Shown here: positions 34,006 through 44,739 of the stretch, one piece after another
Numbering within the stretch: the first letter of the stretch is position 1
Layout: each line of letters starts with the position of its first letter
DNA from: Bryoerythrophyllum caledonicum
Taxonomy: Eukaryota > Streptophyta > Bryopsida > Pottiales > Pottiaceae
Length of the DNA: 64,000 bases
Reading direction: 5' to 3'
Assembly: GCA_963971425.1 (NCBI GenBank)
Contig: OZ020516.1
Coordinates: 20,157,332 to 20,221,331, forward strand
Notes under the pieces: model-generated
What the model was told of the DNA's origin: nothing
Seen by the model: only the letters and a program-made list of their open reading frames with translations
Database searches by the model: none
Made by a program: the position numbers and the translations under genes

Positions 34006-35485
34006 TCCCTTTTGGTAAATGGGGAATGAAAATTTGGTGTTACTAAGCCTAACCTTTATCTTCCTTTCTCTATCTTGTGATGTAATTGTTGTGGTATGTA
34101 GAGTATTGTATAGAATTGGACTTGTTGTTAGTCGTTGCAGTTTCACGAGTATTCTCTGTGGGAACGAATACGTTAGGGTACCTTTTGTGTTAAGATGTGA
34201 ATACTTGCCAACGCGTACTACGACACCATCCAAAATCTAAAGTATTCGCAGTATCATTCCATATGTTCGCAGGACCTGTTCTAGAAAGGGATCCTGTTCT
34301 GAGTTGATACACGTGGATTTCGACAGCACAGAGGTTTCACCTGTGAAGTATTTGCCTCCGTCGTACAACGGGGACATGATGTTTGAGTTGCCTCCATTTC
34401 GAGAAGGCATACCAATTCAGTTCGGAGGAGGACTGGATGGTATGAACAAGCAACACGATGGTCACACATGGTGCAAGACAATGACTATGAATATCATGAA
34501 CGATTTTGGCTTGACATACCGAATGTCATCTTGTACTAACCATCTTCAATGTCCTAACCTTCATTGTGACTATAAATGTAGGAATGAAGGTCGCACCAAT
34601 CAAACGGAGTGGAGTGGTCTCGCCATTTCCCCCTGGCCTGTTAATGGCGCTCCGCCAAGAAAGTCAACCTTGGCTGGTAAGGTTTGTCAAACCCCGCCTA
34701 ATTGTCTAGCTCTCTATGATGCACGTATTTATTATGTGACGTGTACCGATTTGGAGCGCACCCGACTTGCCATTCATCTTGGTATTCACCAGCATCCCAT
34801 CTCGAATGGAGTTTACCAAACCGCAGTGGACGTGATGCATGAGTGCGTTGCGAAGGAAGTCGAGCGCACACCCAACGCCACTAATTCTGCAATCATTATG
34901 GCTGCCAGTAAGAATTATCTTTCCGATTACTTGATCCGTCCCGGATCGGGATCATCAAACCTTGAAGGAACATCTATGGATGTTGTCTTGGATCACTTCC
35001 AGACTCTATCATCTCCTAACATAAAGAACTTGGTATCGACATGCAAGCGCTTCTACAGTGGTGGGAAGGGTGTCATGGACAACATCATGGAGCTAAAGGA
35101 GTCGTCCAAGTTTGTCTTCATCCACGAGAACAAGTTCCCGGGTCAATCTAAAGGTAAGGTGTTTGTATTTAAAATGTCTGTTGATCGTCCTAGTAGCGGT
35201 GTTGATCTTGTTCGGCAGATGCAACCTGGTGGAGACCTCTAAGATTGTTGGTTGATGTTTGATCATGTCAAGCGGGTTAAAGACTGGACTACTTTGGCAT
35301 GCCATATATACAACATTAAGTATTGTAAAATTATAACGATAGCTATGTGTGGTATGCAATCGGAGGATGCTGAAGCATAATAGTTGTTTTGGGAAAACCT
35401 GAATGATACGATGTTGAATCACGGAGTGGAGAACACGAACTTCAAAGGGTTCATGGCTGATAGTGTCGGAGCGAATTGGCACACT

Positions 35486-35495
35486 GTTCGGCGAG
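35486..35495. repeat. 10-bp target-site duplication, left copy (element D)
   Basis: GTTCGGCGAG, part of the transposase coding sequence (V-R-R), repeated at 42175-42184. Confidence 0.93.
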
Positions 35496-35524
35496 CAGCA
35501 ACGCTATCTTGTGAGCAGTGAGCA
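35496..35524 (+). repeat. Type-1 terminal inverted repeat, left end of element D
   Basis: CAGCAACGCTATCTTGTG with only two heptamers (GAGCAGTGAGC) before ATAAAAAATCC. This is the shortest heptamer array among the ends seen. Confidence 0.88.
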
Positions 35525-36070
35525 TAAAAAATCCTAAAATCTTGAATTTTTTTGTCATTTTTTTGGGAAAAAAGTGAAATTTGAGGTTTTTTCAGCAGAT
35601 CATCAAATTTTGGTGACATATTTTTCAAAAACTTCTAATTTTAGAAAATACCCTATAGCCATGGTATACTGCAAAATTGCGTGTTTTTCCTTTATTTCGG
35701 TCTTTTAGAGTTCCTATTTTAGTTTAAAGGTGTGTCACATTTTTTTTCCATAAGTGGTACAACTGTGAAATTTGGCCTTAAATGTTGCAAAATTTACTAA
35801 ATTAAGAAAGTACCCTATAGTTGTGGATACATTGACAATTGATAGTTTTTTTTCCATGTTCTCATGCATGTTATGGAATTTTAATCTTTGTGCTTTTTTT
35901 TCTTTTGAGGATTACATTTGTACTTTTATATAGGATGGCAATTTATAAAACATAACCTTCTAATGAAGTGCTAGAGTACTAGATATGGAGTAAGATAATT
36001 TATTTTTTGAAGCAATAACATAAGATGTTTCTATAGAAATATCAACGGTCTATGAAGACCTTAAACTACC

Positions 36071-36218
36071 GGGTGATGGTGAGAGTTTTCCAACTTCTCC
36101 AAATGGAAAGGTGTAGGGTTCAAATCCCCGTTGTGGTATGCTGGCTCTAACTAACGGAACTGTTGGAAGTTGCCAACAAAACAACTCCTCTGCGGTTTGA
36201 AAAAAAAACAAAAATAAA
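36071..36218 (+). mobile_element. tRNA-derived SINE, 148 bp
   Basis: A pol III B-box-like GGGTTCAAATCCC lies about 45 bp after an A-box-like GGGTGATGGTGA. An A-rich tail with T interruptions closes the element. A 9-bp target duplication TAAACTACC flanks it (36062-36070 and 36219-36227). It lies within element D, so it is younger than D's insertion or travelled with D. Confidence 0.85.
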
Positions 36219-36315
36219 TAAACTACCACCTACAATCACGCAGTTGGAATATTGACACCACATCAACTATCTAGATATAAAAAGAGTATTAAAATTTATG
36301 CCATGATGCACATTA

Positions 36316-37590
36316 TCATGCGATTTCTGCAATATTAGCAAGCTCTAGTATGCGTATAACTTCATTGAAGCTGTAGTTTGGAGCATGTATGAACATGTCT
36401 TTTTTGTAGTCCAGTTTACACAAGTAACGTAAGATGTAGTACACATGCTTACAATATTTCCATTGCCCCTTCTTTCTCAACGCCTCTGCTGACATCTTCA
36501 AGAAATTTGGGCACTACATGCGGGGTAGTCTGTGATGGGAGCAACGCTATCTCGTGAACGGTGAGCGGCAAGTGGCGAGTGGCGCATTTCTCATCAATGT
36601 GAGCATACAATGTTTAGCATATTTGCGTGAATTTCTTCGGCACGCGAACAATAAACCACTTTGATGGATCACATACCAATTCCACACTGAAGTTGTATGT
36701 AGAACTGTTGAATCTAGTCCATTGAAGGCCTCTTCTGTACTTGTTCGAGTCACTCTTGTTCCATCTTGTGGATTAGAGAAATTCACCGTATCCAATTAAT
36801 AAAAATTGCGGCCTGACATGAGTGGCATGTCAAGCTTGGTTTTGGTAGACTTAAAGATCTCCGCACGTTTTAGTCTGCATGTCTTGGAAGGGCCTAGGAA
36901 AGTGTTGAACAACTTTTGCAATAAATCTGGAGTCATCTGAACATTGTATGGATCGCTACCAAAACGTACCTATGTTGTGACCTTTTTCATCGTGCCACGT
37001 TTTAACCAGGCTCAATATGAAGTGATTTTTGTGAAAGCTCAGATGATATTGTCCATGGTAGCCGCATACAAACACCTCATGGCGGTTTTAAATTTTACGA
37101 GGCAATGATAATAGAATGTATCTAAAAGGCTGAAAGATGGCATGCCTGCTCTTTCATCAAGCGTGAGATCTTGCGAGGACACAATAATTCTTATGTAAAT
37201 TCTAATTATATTTCTAAATAGTTTTTAATTCCAAAATGTACAAGGCATTAAGAGTACTTACAAGTTGCATTGTGCACTCCCATTGTCTATATTGCCATCC
37301 AATCCTCAAGAGCAAGACGCTTGCTCTCGGCAATAGCACCCAAAGATAACCACCACCTTTATATAACTTAGTATTGTGCTTCAGCCTCCTCTTGTGTCTT
37401 GGACTCTTTCCATACCTTGCACATGGGAATGTGTTGACCCTGGGTACATGAGAGAGAATGTTATTGTTGGTGCCTTGTTGCAGGCATATAGTTCAATGGA
37501 ATAAAAATGTCCATTTTTGATATTCTATAGGCACGTCCTTGTTGCTACTACCATCAAACTGCTAGATGGCGTGCTAGCTAAGATGCCTTA
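36316..37590 (-). pseudogene. MULE transposase remnant of element D
   Basis: Minus-strand fragments match the second half of the transposase: the region before the intron (Y-R-Q-W-E near 37300), T-K-L-D-M-P near 36830, V-T-R-T-S-T-E-E-A near 36750, and the C-terminal G-Q-W-K-Y-C-K-H-V-Y-Y near 36450. It is heavily decayed, with many stops. The stretch between the last two fragments is missing and a terminus-like sequence sits in its place (36541-36588). The N-terminal half is absent. Confidence 0.75.
36541..36588 (+). repeat. Internal type-1 terminus remnant within element D
   Basis: GAGCAACGCTATCTCGTG followed by worn heptamers (GGTGAGC, GGCAAGT, GGCGAGT) in left-end orientation, located inside the transposase remnant. 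No matching second end is seen nearby. Confidence 0.7.
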
Positions 37591-37979
37591 AATATGAAAT
37601 TAAACCCAAAAATTTATTCAAAAATATCAACTATCTTAGTTATCATCAAGACACAAAATTTGTTTGCCTCTGTTGTTGCTCTGTTCAGATAATCTGAGTC
37701 AATTTATCAATTCCATTTTTTGAATTTTTTTTCCCAAATGAGCATACATGTATTTTCAACTCTTTTCAAAATTTTGAGTGGCCCAAAGAAAGCCTTTGGA
37801 TCCAAAACTCCCCTCTGAGCTAGTGAAAAACTTGGAAATTTTAGAAACATTGTTTGATAAACAAAGATGAATATGAAAATAAATCCAAAAAATTCTTCAA
37901 AAACAATATTCATCTTTACTTTCTTACCTTGTAATTGATTTTTGGTAAAAATTCAAGGATCTCATTCAGAGGGGGGGAA
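37591..37979. other. Non-coding link in element D
   Basis: AT-rich sequence between the transposase remnant and the palindrome repeats. It takes the place of the transposase 5' half, the divergent upstream region and exons I to III of element B, so the deletion junction must lie in it. Confidence 0.4.
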
Positions 37980-38870
37980 ATCGTGAATTTTACCAAAATC
38001 AGTGACCCCTAATTTTGGCTTTCGGATCCGAAAGCCATTTTCAGGGGTCACTAATTTTGATAAAAAATTGAGAATCTTCTCCCAACTAGAGAGTTCTTCG
38101 ACGCGCGTGTATAATTCTTCTTTCTTTGAGGGTCATGATCATGAGATCGTGTTCACGATTTCTATATTTTGCTCTACTTGATCCTCGTGAGAGTGCTGAG
38201 GGAGTGCAGATGCGAGAGGTGGTGAGGGTGGGGAGTGTGGGTGGGAGGGTGGTGAGTGTGTGAGGGGAGGGTGGGGAGTGTGCATGGTAGGCTTATGAGT
38301 GGGAGGCTAGAGAGTGTGGGTAGGGTGGGACGTGAGTGTGTGTGTGGGGAGGTCCACGGGAGTTATTCTGTAGTGAGTGAGTAATATGTGAGGTCTAGGC
38401 TGGGGTGGGGAGGGGGTACGATGTGATATATGCTCTGCCTCGACTGCTTAGAAGTATGTGAGTCTTGTTGTTAAGAGAGGGCACGCAAAGGATCTCATCC
38501 AGCAGGGGGGAGAATCGTGAATTTTTCCAAAATCAGTGACCCCTGATTTTGGGTTTCGGATCCGAAAGCCATTTTCAGGGGTCACTGATTTTGATAAAAA
38601 ATTGAGAATCCTCTTCCAGCTAGAGAGTTCTTCAACGTGCGCGCATATTTCTTCTTCCTTTGATGGTCACGATCAGGAGATCGTGTTCACGATTTCTATA
38701 TTTCTCTCTGCCTGATCCTCGTGAGAGTGCTGAGGGAGTCCAGATGCGAGAGGTGGTGAGGGTGGGGAGTGTGGGTGGGAGGCTAGGGAGAGTGGGTGGG
38801 GTGGGAAGTAGTGAGTGAGTGGCTTGAGAGGGCTAGGCTGGGGTGGGGGAGAGACATTGCTTTATATGGC
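37980..38870. repeat. Two tandem units with GGATCC palindromes and GT/GGGTG-rich tracts, intron of copy D
   Basis: Units start near 37970 and 38500. Each has a GGATCC-centred imperfect palindrome (centres near 38026 and 38560) followed by a G-rich stretch (GGGAGTGTGGGTGGGAGG), the complement of the C-rich tract in copies B and E. The palindrome arms have mismatches here, e.g. AATTTTGG against CCATTTTC. Confidence 0.85.
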
Positions 38871-39031
38871 CCGAAGTTTTTTTCATGACCATTTTGGCCA
38901 TACTTGTTGAATTGCATGAGCAGGTATTTAGTTTACTCGTCCGTTCTAGAGTTAATTCTTAATTCATTTCAAGTTTCTACTTTAGGTAGATGCAATTTGT
39001 TGCTTTGGTTTCTCATGCATACTTATTGCAG

Positions 39032-41459
39032 GTTGAGAGTTTGGGACCTACAGCAACTTCTTCACGTGAGGACCTTGAGATTATGGAGGACAAAGCACGC
39101 GTCACTGAACTTGTTGATGAGCATGGGCTGGCTCCTACACTTCAATCTTTGCGGAGGTCCATCCGTGGGACCTCATACGACATCCTACAGAGCAGCATCT
39201 GCTCTTTCGCTGGTGATCTCCCAATTCCTCTCTGCCGGATGGTGCCCATGAGTGAGGTGAGGTTACCTCTTAGAAGTGATGTCGAGAAATTGAAGGGGGA
39301 GTTCGTCAATGGGTATCGGCCTGGTTCTGCTAGTTTTTATGTGCCAGTGAAGAATTTCTCCCTTGTGGAGAAGCAGGTGCAACCACTAGACATGTCAACG
39401 TGGTCTAAGCTTTGGATTGAAGAGGACCGGAAGTTCGAGGAGTTGTTGAAGACTCGACCGGAGTACTCAGCGTTTTCAGATAAGTTCTTCTTCGAGCCAT
39501 ATGGCAATCATCGCCATATGGCTTGGACCGAGGTGATTTCCCAACTACACCCATCCGATGTCACCTTTCACGAGCCGTGGTTATCGAGCCGACTATTGAG
39601 AACCGACACATCTTGCTCACCGTAATGACCGACTTGAACAGGTACGCTCGAACTTAAATACTCTGAACTTTGTTTGTTTCAGTTGCTTTTACTATTGTAC
39701 TTCATTTAATGACACTGAAATATTCTTTTGTCGTAGGCAAAAAGAATCAGATCAAGTTGTGCAACACCTCACTCACGACATAAAGCGTGTTCAGCATTTC
39801 GGCCTCTTAGGGTTTGAGCAGTTGAAGGGGCTCATCAGCGATGAAGATTACGAACTGAGTGTCCTTGAGTGGTCAAAGAAGGGACAACGAAAGTCGTATC
39901 ATATGACTCTCGAAGCATTTGTGAAGCTCATGTATGAGGTACATAATGATCCCTTTGTCCAAGTAGCACTTGTCATTCCTCTCCTTTTAATATTCCAATT
40001 CAAAATATTAAAACTAATCACGACCTTATGTTATCCACAGCGGGACCTGATTGTTGTTCAAGAGGAGCAGATCCAAAAATTTAAGGACAACTTGGTCACG
40101 GGTGTTAGTGAAGATCGGCGTGGAAGTGCTACAGAGTTGGTGAGCCATCGCACTGAAGTTGTGTAAAAGAAGAAGACGACTTGCCAGACCGTGCTCACTC
40201 GGATGTTGGCAATTGCCAATCCGGCTAACGGGGAGGATTTCTTCAAAGAGATAGGATAAATGTTTTTTTTCCATTCCTTTTCATATTGAATTTCTAACTT
40301 CTGCCCTCGTAAATTCCACTCTAATTCTTGATATTGTGACGTAGGTGAATCGTCACTCTGATGTTTACCAGGTGCGGCCCAAGATGACTCCCGAAAAACT
40401 CCAGCTCATCGCCACGGCTTGGGTAGCTGCGAAGTTCAAGTCGCGCTGGTGCACGTGGTGGAACATGAGCAAGGGCAGCATAATGGAGTATAACTTCCCC
40501 GCGTCGCCAGCATCGGATAAGGTTCTTCGTGGCTAGATTGACAAAGCAACGTTCTGGACTGGGGTAAGATCCAATCTTTCTTGACATTCACATCTTTTTT
40601 GTATGATTGTTCTATGATCATTTCCTAACTATGTGGATTTCATTTTACAGCTAGAAGAAGAGTGTGAGAAGCTCTACGCAGAGATTCTCCTTGAGGACAA
40701 TATTGTCCTTAAGAGTGAAGGGCTTCCGAATCCCATCCCCTCCATTGGAAAATGGATTGAGGCAAAGAGCATGACATTGTGGACTAAAGTGTTTTCTACT
40801 CACATCGGAAAGGGAGGCTCCTACACGAAGAACGAGGAGTTTATGGCGCATGACGATTGCGAGAAGGTCATGAAGCGAGCAGTGATGCGATATTTTTGGA
40901 GAGTGCTCGTAGCCCATGGAGCCTTGTTAGTCGGAGATCTACCCATCCGTTTCACAAAGTGGATAGATACTTTTGCTCCAAGTGTATCTTCACAGATCTA
41001 TACTTAGAGGCGTCGGTTTTTTGTGCACCACCTCCTCCAATGCCCGTGGTACTTGGAGATGCGGGAAGTGAATCCCACCCCTGGAGACGAGGTTCAGCTA
41101 TAAGTGGCCTGCGAATCCATTGCGGTCCCTCCTATTTCCAGTAGCATACTTCCCTTGTTGGCGGCTCTGTTGGCAGGGTCTGAGGAGCAATTCGAGAAGG
41201 CCAAAGCCAAGGCTGTCGAGAAAGCGGCTACGGCAGTAATTAAGGAACATGAGAGGGAGGCTGCTAGGCTAGAGAAGGAGAGTTCAAAGAAGGAGAAGAA
41301 AGAGACAAAGGAGAGGTACAGGGAGTTTGCGGCGTTGGTGGCGAAGGAGGGGCCTCAAAAGTTGTTTACTCAACTAGGGGGATTTGGAGGATTTGCAGTC
41401 CCTCCAGCGGTGACACTGACGATGGACGTTTCACCCTCAACTAGCAACCGACCTTCTAC
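39032..41459 (+). pseudogene. ParB-methyltransferase-like gene, copy D (3' truncated)
   Basis: Exons IV 39032-39641, V 39737-39938, VI 40041-40250, VII 40345-40563 and part of VIII 40651-41459. Exon IV is 610 bp instead of 620 because of a 10-bp deletion near 39570, which shifts the frame just after the G-N-H-R box. Exons VI and VII contain a TAA (about 40164) and a TAG (about 40534), the donor after exon VI reads AT, and exon VIII has a frame change near 40985. After the coiled coil the sequence jumps at about 41459 from coding sequence straight into what is 3' untranslated sequence in copies B and E, so the methyltransferase-like domain is deleted. The remnant is otherwise close in sequence to copies B and E. 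Confidence 0.85.
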
Positions 41460-42132
41460 CTGTCCCATCGTGAGTCATCTTCATTCATGTCAAAATCCCA
41501 TTCTTTTCACGTATGTCTATCAAAAAACAACGTATGTCATGCTGCGTGATGAGAAGATTTCGTTCTATCTACTATTAAATATATGATTAATTATAAATAT
41601 CCTTTGTAACCAAGTTGCATGTCTTCTGAGTTTACATGCTTTGTATCTTAGGCATTGCTTTTTTTTAAACAACCGTAGTCGAAGAATTGGAATGTTTCAA
41701 TTTAGAGTGGTTCGTACACAATGGATATCTCCATGGTATCTACTTTTTATCCCCTAGGTATTACATGGATATCATCAAGGTATTTAGGATTGATTGCAAC
41801 AAAGGTATGAATTACGTATCACATGGATACTGCCTGCCACCCTAAACCATATAAATTCGGTTTTTTCCATTGTATTTCCTAGTCTATTACCTTGTCGCAG
41901 TACCCTGAACTCTAAATCCTCACCCATAAGCGTCCCTTCCAATTTCAATTGAATTGTTGCAATCAATCCTAAACTACTCATAATTCCATATGTCCAAGCC
42001 CATTGTCGTCGTAAATTTTTGTTTATTTTTCATATGTCAACACAGTTTAAATAGAACCCACGGCCATAGGCGACCCTTTCCAAATTCATCAAAAAACACT
42101 ACCAAAAAAATTTCAAAAATTCAGTGCTCTAT
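41460..42132. other. 3' flank and type-2 subterminal region of element D
   Basis: Matches the regions outside the stop codon in elements B (7480-8190) and E (56530-57250), in reverse orientation. It has the inverted subterminal motif CCACGGCCATAGG at 42058-42070. No coding. Confidence 0.7.
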
Positions 42133-42174
42133 GCTCGCCGCTCGCCGCTCGCCGCTCACAAGATAGCAATCCTG
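42133..42174 (-). repeat. Type-2 terminal inverted repeat, right end of element D
   Basis: GCTCGCC three times, then GCTCACAAGATAGC and AATCCTG. The reverse complement is CAGGATTGCTATCTTGTG as in B and E. Confidence 0.92.
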
Positions 42175-42184
42175 GTTCGGCGAG
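42175..42184. repeat. 10-bp target-site duplication, right copy (element D)
   Basis: GTTCGGCGAG, identical to 35486-35495. Coding of the copy C transposase resumes directly after it. Confidence 0.93.
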
Positions 42185-43948
42185 TGTATGGCAATGGCGA
42201 CAAAGACGTTCCGATAGGAAACAAAGAACGGACTTGTTTATTCCATTGGACCAAGTGCCTTCAACAAGCCACCACGAAGAGCATTCTACCAGCATTCCAA
42301 GATCAACACATTGCACTTTGCAGAATATGGAAGAACGCGAGATCTCAAGAAGAGGCTGAAGCACAGTACAACGTCATTCGTGGATGGTGCATTTCATCTG
42401 GAGCCACTACCGAAAGTGGGCATCGTGCCCTAGAAGATTGGATGGCTTTTTGGCATTTCCAATATAGACAATGGGATGGGACAATACAACTAGTAAGTTC
42501 GCGCAATGCCTATTCTTAATATTCTATTTGTTGAAATGTTGGTTGTGAATGTCGTAATGACATTTGGTGTATGATATTAGGACCTCACACTCGACGAGCG
42601 AGCTCACATGCCATCATGTAATCTTGCGGAGACAGTCCACAACCGCTGGCTTCAACAGTCCGGGAATATCATGACATGTTTATATATGGCTACCATGGAT
42701 GACCTAATTCGGGCTTTCATGCAAATCACTTCGTACCGGGCATGGATCAATGGAGGGACCTCCGGAAAAGGTCCAGACAAAGGAACGCTTCGATTAAGAT
42801 CTGTCCAACGTTTTGGTGATCCAAGACTCATTGCAGAGGTTGTGTGGAGTTTCCCGAGGGCGGAGGATCTCTTGACAACGACAGGCGGGCTGGAAGGAGC
42901 GGAGCATTTTGGGTCTACAAAACGCAAACTTGACATGCCACCTGGGTCCAGCCACGACTCCCACCGATCCAATACGGTGAACTATTCGATTCCATGAGAT
43001 GGCAGAAGGGTGACTCGGGCGCGGATCGAAGAGGCCCTAAATGAACAAGGTTCCGGGGTCCGTTACACAACTGTAGTATTGTAATCGGAGTGTGATCCGT
43101 CAAAGTGGCACATTGGTCGGCTTCCGAAGACCTCCCACCGAAAGTGCCAGGTATTGCAGGCTCACACCGGTGAGAGGTGTGACGCTAGAGTTGGGCGTGG
43201 GAGTCAGGGAACACCTGCCCCAATATATATTGGCAAGAAGAAGGAATTTAGGTCGCCCCGAAATACTTCTGTCGAGTTCTGGTTTTGTGCTGATGATATT
43301 ACCCGATGCGTGATGGGTTCGAAGAAACCGTTTGTAGTAGACTGGCCATCAGTTCCAATGACTTGGCCAGTAAAACTTGGCACGAATCTAACGATGCAAG
43401 AAGTTTTATCGTTAGAAGAAGCACGTTTTTAGTTACGGCAACGTGGTGCTTTGTCGCCTCGTAGACAATTCCACGTAACTTTGAGCATGCCTCTTCCGGG
43501 ATCGAACTTCCCGCCTCCAGAGAATCCAGACTCGTACCATACTTTCCGCAACGGCTACTAGATTCGCCGAAGTATAGATGTGCCTTCCGTTGAGCACCGA
43601 AACAAGTGGTCAAGCGCAGCGTTGATGAAGAATTGCTACGTTATGAATGTAACCGCCATGCCGTATCCCGGATTTGGATGTGTTATCACTCTTCAAACGG
43701 AGAAGGAGAAGTCGTATTGCATAACCTTCACAGACTACCCCACGTGTACATGTCCAGATTTCGTGAAGATGTCAGTGGAGGCATTGGGGAAGAAAGGGCA
43801 ATGGAAGTATTGCAAGCATGTGTACTACATCTTACGCTATTTATGTAAGATGGACTACAAAGAGGAGTTATTCGTGCATGCCCCAAGCTACAGCTTTAAC
43901 GAAGTCATGCGCATTCTAGAGCTTGCTAATATTGCCGAGCAAGCATGA

Positions 43949-44677
43949 AAATTGTAATGAAGTATCTTCTAAATAGTATTTTTATTTTCCGGTAGCTCGT
44001 ATTTGAACATGTGAAATTGGATTTGCTTGTCACGAGTATGGCTAGTAGTCAATGCATGAGTGAATTTCTCACTCATACTTCTCTTCAATATACTAATTTA
44101 TGTAACAATGTGTCATTTTTTCTGAAATATTTTTTTAACCGACTTGAGAGGTGCTATGTTAGCAACATGCAGAAGTTCTGTCATGTATTGGCAGCATATA
44201 ACATCTTCAATTTAGAACCACGCGAACTCCAATTGGAGAAATGGGATATCTTAAACCATTGGACGATAGTTTAGAATCCAATATTAGAACATTAGTATAT
44301 TATTCATTGAAACATTGTGTATTATAGCTATCACGATGAAATTATATGGCTCCACATCCCCTACTGTTGGACTTCACAATCATTGTAAGTTTTATCAATT
44401 TTTATTCAAATTTTTTATTTGATTGTGGACTCTGTAAATCTAACCTTTTAATAAATGGAAATAAAACCGCGAGTTGATAGTCGTGGACATGAGTGAAGAA
44501 AGGGAATCGGAAAAAATGTCCATGGTTAGTGATTCCACGGCTATAGGGTACATTCTAAGTTTAGAAATTTCTTCAAATTTTCCATGCAAAGTTTGAGAGA
44601 CTTATCATTACTTTCCGTCAAAATAAAGTTTTGCTGGAAAAAAACAGCTTTTTTTCCCTGTTTTCAGACTATTTTCT
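43949..44677. other. 3' flank of the copy C transposase
   Basis: Non-coding, AT-rich, with the inverted subterminal motif CCACGGCTATAGG at 44535-44547. Confidence 0.6.
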
Positions 44678-44726
44678 GCTCACCGCTCGCTGCTCACCGC
44701 TCACGGCTCACAAGATAGCGTCGCTC
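44678..44726 (-). repeat. Type-1 terminal inverted repeat, right end of element C
   Basis: Five heptamers (GCTCACC, GCTCGCT, GCTCACC, GCTCACG, GCTCACA) lead into AGATAGCGTCGCTC. The last base is C where G is usual. Confidence 0.85.
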
Positions 44727-44739
44727 CACAATTTTGTAA

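Larger units (their letters stand above)
29169..34225 (+). mobile_element. Unclassified inserted element, 5.06 kb, TG...CA ends
   Basis: It interrupts the copy C transposase, with a 5-bp duplication CCATC on both sides. The ends are TGTTGTACC and TACGACA, i.e. TG...CA as in LTR retrotransposons, yet I find no direct terminal repeats and no gag-pol. The first and reverse-complemented last 12 bases agree at 9 positions, a weak inverted repeat. Parts in order: minisatellite 29500-30545, open frames 30598-31269 and 31482-32600, short direct repeats near 32980-33130, and a 12-bp minisatellite 33858-34005. It looks whole. A non-autonomous retroelement derivative and an unrecognised DNA transposon are both possible. 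Confidence 0.6.
35496..42174 (+). mobile_element. Element D: 6.7-kb deletion derivative of the MULE family, nested in element C
   Basis: 6,679 bp with a type-1 left end, a type-2 right end and a perfect 10-bp target duplication. It sits inside the MULE core of the copy C transposase. Gene order is that of element B reversed: transposase remnant on the minus strand near the type-1 end, partner gene on the plus strand near the type-2 end. The transposase N-terminal half, the shared upstream region and partner-gene exons I to III are gone, and the 3' half of exon VIII onward is deleted. Subterminal motifs are at 35652-35664 and 42058-42070. A SINE is inserted at 36071. Confidence 0.92.
28645..43948 (+). 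pseudogene. MULE-type transposase, copy C, split by two insertions
   Basis: Coding segments are 28645-29168, 34231-35495 and 42185-42492, then (after an intron with donor GTAAGT and acceptor TATTAG) 42581-43948. The N-terminus (M-T-S-L-T-S) and the G-T-R-S-N-P-S-V motif match copies B and E. The middle holds the cleanest Cys/His region of the window: C-P-N-L-H-C-D-Y-K-C, then C-x-x-C, then I-H-L-G-I-H-Q-H. The MULE core G-F-M-A-D-S-V-G-A-N-W is cut by element D. The SWIM finger (T-C-T-C-P-D-F ... Y-C-K-H-V-Y) lies near 43740-43840. Several stops and frame changes are present, for example at 35240 and 43081. The sequence differs from copy B throughout, so this is a separate lineage. Confidence 0.85.
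23841..44726 (+). mobile_element. Element C: rearranged copy of the MULE family, host to several insertions
   Basis: Both outer ends are type 1 (23841 and 44726), unlike B and D. From left: a type-1 end with the C-terminal part of a transposase on the minus strand, an abrupt join near 25310 to the ParB part of the partner gene (minus), its exons I and II, a divergent upstream region, then a plus-strand transposase from 28645 to 43948. That gene is split by an unclassified 5.06-kb element at 29169-34225 and by element D at 35496-42174. No matching 10-bp duplication is seen at the outer ends (TGCACCAATA on the left against CACAATTTTG on the right), in line with a rearrangement. It could also be read as two elements joined at 25310. 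Confidence 0.7.

Noticed and set aside
29169-34225. Standard LTR retrotransposon
   Set aside because: Ends and duplication size fit, but no direct terminal repeats, primer-binding site or polymerase could be seen; left unclassified.
36071-36218. tRNA gene
   Set aside because: B box and A box are present but the acceptor stem does not close; an A-rich tail and target duplication make it a SINE.
23831-44736. 10-bp target duplication for element C
   Set aside because: TGCACCAATA and CACAATTTTG do not match; rearrangement is preferred over forcing a degenerate match.
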